This document shows positions 15,670 to 16,729 of a DNA stretch of 16,729 bases, piece by piece. Each line of letters opens with the position of its first letter. The stretch's first letter is position 1. This DNA comes from Defluviitaleaceae bacterium (GTDB taxonomy: Bacteria; Bacillota; Clostridia; Lachnospirales; WRAA01). Location: positions 1-16,729 of the forward strand of contig WRAA01000016.1 in assembly GCA_009780445.1 (NCBI GenBank), written 5' to 3'. The notes beneath the pieces were generated by a model that saw nothing but the letters and a program-made list of their open reading frames with translations, was not told the DNA's origin and did no database searches. Position numbers and translations under genes: made by a program.

Positions 15670-16176
15670 ATGAACAAGTACGAAAGAATGAACCAAGAGC
15701 GACCGGTCGCTGAGTCCAAGATAAGAGTTGCGGCATATTGCCGAGTATCAACGGACAAACGAGACCAAGCCAACTCTTATGAGAGCCAGCAGAAGTATTT
15801 CGCACAATATATAGAAAGAATGCCTGATTGGGAATTGTATGAGATTTATGCCGACAAGGGCATTACCGGCACGAATACGAAGAAGCGAGTGGCGTTTAAC
15901 CAAATGATTGCTGGCGCCAAAGCCGGTGACTTTGATTTGATTATCACCAAAGAGGTCACACGGTTTGCTCGAAATACAGTCGATACCCTCTGGTATGTTC
16001 GTGAGCTTCTGAGGAAGCACGATGTTGGTATCATCTTCCTGAACGATAACATTGACAGCCGTGACCTGGACGCAGAATTGCGCCTGGCCATCATGGCCTC
16101 TATAGGACAGGAGGAAAGCCGAAAGACCTCCGAAGAGGTGCAATTTTGGGGAACATCGAAAAATATCGAATTTTAG
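15670..16176 (+). pseudogene. Large serine recombinase (A-type), N-terminal catalytic domain only
   Basis: 168 residues carrying a complete resolvase/invertase catalytic domain. VAAYCRVSTDKRDQ (20-33) contains the nucleophile S27. ELYEIYADKGITGTNTKKR leads to FNQMI. DFDLIITKEVTRFARNT (88-103) carries the conserved arginines. GIIFLNDNIDS is followed by LRLAIMASIGQEESRKTSEEV, ending at 157. Family members normally continue into the DNA-binding recombinase domain (about 300 or more further residues). Here the similarity fades at about 16140 and a TAG follows at 16174-16176. The ATG at 15670 has AAGGGA 8 bases upstream. A longer frame to 15601 has no RBS. A free catalytic domain cannot be assumed active. 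The matching C-terminal piece could be the fragment at 10832 on the other strand. Confidence 0.85.
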
Positions 16177-16211
16177 CGGCAATACGGTTACTCGCAAATT
16201 TTGTTAAACAT

Positions 16212-16245
16212 AACCTTGGCGTATTTGCCGGGGTTTTTCTTTTTT
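16212..16245 (+). terminator. Intrinsic terminator after the recombinase A fragment
   Basis: AACCTTGGC (16212-16220) and GCCGGGGTT (16227-16235) form a 9-bp stem with two G-U pairs and a 6-base loop, followed by TTTCTTTTTT. It separates the A fragment from the TnpW-like gene and may belong to the inserted element B. Confidence 0.7.
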
Positions 16246-16295
16246 AATTCTAAGGAAATTTGTCCACTGCATACACATATTGCGGGGTGATATAT

Positions 16296-16466
16296 ATGTC
16301 CGAAAATACAACCCGCGAACCGGATAACATTATTGTCGTTGAAAAAGACGGCACTAAATATACCATACGAGAATTTTTTGATGGAAAAGAAGAACTTATA
16401 GATATCATTGCAAACAGGGTAATTAAAGACGTAAATCCACCATTATCCAGTAGCATGAATGGCTAA
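16296..16466 (+). CDS. TnpW-like small mobile-element protein
   Basis: A 56-residue protein from the ATG at 16296 with GGGGTGAT about 5 bases upstream. The core IIVVEKDGTKYTIREFF then ELIDIIANRVIKD follows the layout of TnpW-type proteins found just upstream of large serine recombinases (a beta-hairpin with a 'GTxYxVxxxF' pattern, then a helix with 'xxIxxLI'). The assignment is from pattern and position only. The function of TnpW is not established. It lies 86 bases upstream of the recombinase B N-terminal fragment on the same strand, which is the expected order. It appears intact. Confidence 0.55.
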   Translation: MSENTTREPDNIIVVEKDGTKYTIREFFDGKEELIDIIANRVIKDVNPPLSSSMNG

Positions 16467-16552
16467 AATCCTTGATTTGTAGGGGGCAGTAGAGTTATTA
16501 TGGTAGGTGTGAATAACCGTTATTGTCACGCACACAAGAAAGGAGTTCCTGA

Positions 16553-16618
16553 ATGAAACAGCGGGAAATAACAGCGGCGATTTACTGCCGCCTAAGTCGT
16601 GATGACGGCATTAGTTAA
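16553..16618 (+). pseudogene. Large serine recombinase (B-type), first 21 codons only
   Basis: MKQREITAAIYCRLSRDDG followed by Ile-Ser and TAA. The first 19 residues are those of a TnpX-like large serine recombinase with the nucleophilic serine in YCRLS (S15). The family continues with an ESNSI...NQ segment, which is absent. AAGGAG is 7 bases upstream of the ATG at 16553, so the gene start is fully formed and the break comes right after. The headless recombinase on the minus strand (11361-12824) resumes the same family about 30 codons further on, which suggests the two are parts of one gene separated by a rearrangement. Confidence 0.8.
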
Positions 16619-16729
16619 CGACAACCACATACAAGCTATATTTCGTTAGGGCTTTATAAGTGGTTGATATTTCCCATTTGAACAACAAACACTACATGGG
16701 CTTCATAGCCATCATTTATGCATCGGGCA
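16619..16729. other. Right end of window, nothing recognised
   Basis: The 111 bases after the broken recombinase B start show no recombinase continuation in any frame. One plus frame stays open near the edge (about 16650 on), but I could not assign it. It may be the edge of another insertion. Confidence 0.5.

Larger units (their letters stand above)
10774..16729. mobile_element. Composite integrative element inserted in cotJC (left end to window edge)
   Basis: The left boundary is set by the loss of CotJC homology after 10773. From there to the right edge the base composition becomes more A+T-rich, and every recognisable gene except the ATPase is of mobile-element type: four large-serine-recombinase fragments, a TnpW-like protein and an IS1-family remnant. 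The recombinase remnant nearest the junction points toward it, as recombinase genes of skin-like elements often do. The right boundary and any att repeat are outside the window. Several insertion events, and probably an inversion, are superimposed. Confidence 0.75.

Noticed and set aside
16619..16729. Continuation of recombinase B after the stop at 16616
   Set aside because: All three plus frames were read for the ESNSI/NQ segment and none shows it, so a simple point nonsense mutation does not explain the break.

Overview
The window looks like a spore-forming, motile member of the Bacillota (clostridial type). It carries a cotJ spore-coat operon, a chemotaxis operon, an S-layer (SLH) surface protein, an HtrA-type protease and the RNA-modification gene tmcAL. 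Genes up to about 10.77 kb are GC-rich and intact. From about 10.8 kb to the right edge the sequence is visibly richer in A+T and made almost entirely of broken recombinase genes, an IS remnant and small mobile-element genes.

Region 1 (1-6405, minus strand). The transcription order is cheR, cheA, cheW, an SLH/fibronectin-like surface protein, a hairpin, then the 5' end of alaS. CheA carries two tandem copies of a receiver-docking (P2-like) domain, and a 20-bp unit occurs three times in a row across the cheA stop codon. Region 2 (6520-9870). tmcAL (+) converges on a small asparagine/serine-rich protein of unknown function (-). That gene is divergent from a membrane-anchored HtrA/DegP-like protease (+), which ends at a strong terminator.

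Region 3 (10065-10773). cotJA, cotJB and the start of cotJC (manganese-catalase-like coat protein) form a tight operon. cotJC stops matching its family exactly after codon 62. Foreign sequence follows, and no 3' part of cotJC is visible in the window.

Region 4 (10774 to the right edge). This is a composite mobile region inserted in cotJC. On the minus strand at its left lie the C-terminal part of one large serine recombinase (A) and then the catalytically headless body of another (B). On the plus strand at its right lie the N-terminal catalytic domain of an A-type recombinase, a TnpW-like small gene, and only the first 21 codons of a B-type recombinase. Between them are an AAA ATPase/DUF4143 gene with its own promoter and palindromic operator-like site, and a decayed IS1-family transposase. 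The mirrored order (A-C, B-C ... A-N, B-N) fits a nested insertion of B in A followed by an inversion of about 3.8 kb.

The most interesting reading is that cotJC is split by a skin-like element, comparable to the elements that interrupt sigK or spsM and are excised during sporulation. Here the recombinases seen in the window are all broken. Either excision depends on an enzyme outside the window, or the element is trapped and cotJC is permanently lost. The family assignments rest on motifs read by eye. The inversion and the skin-like role are inferences.
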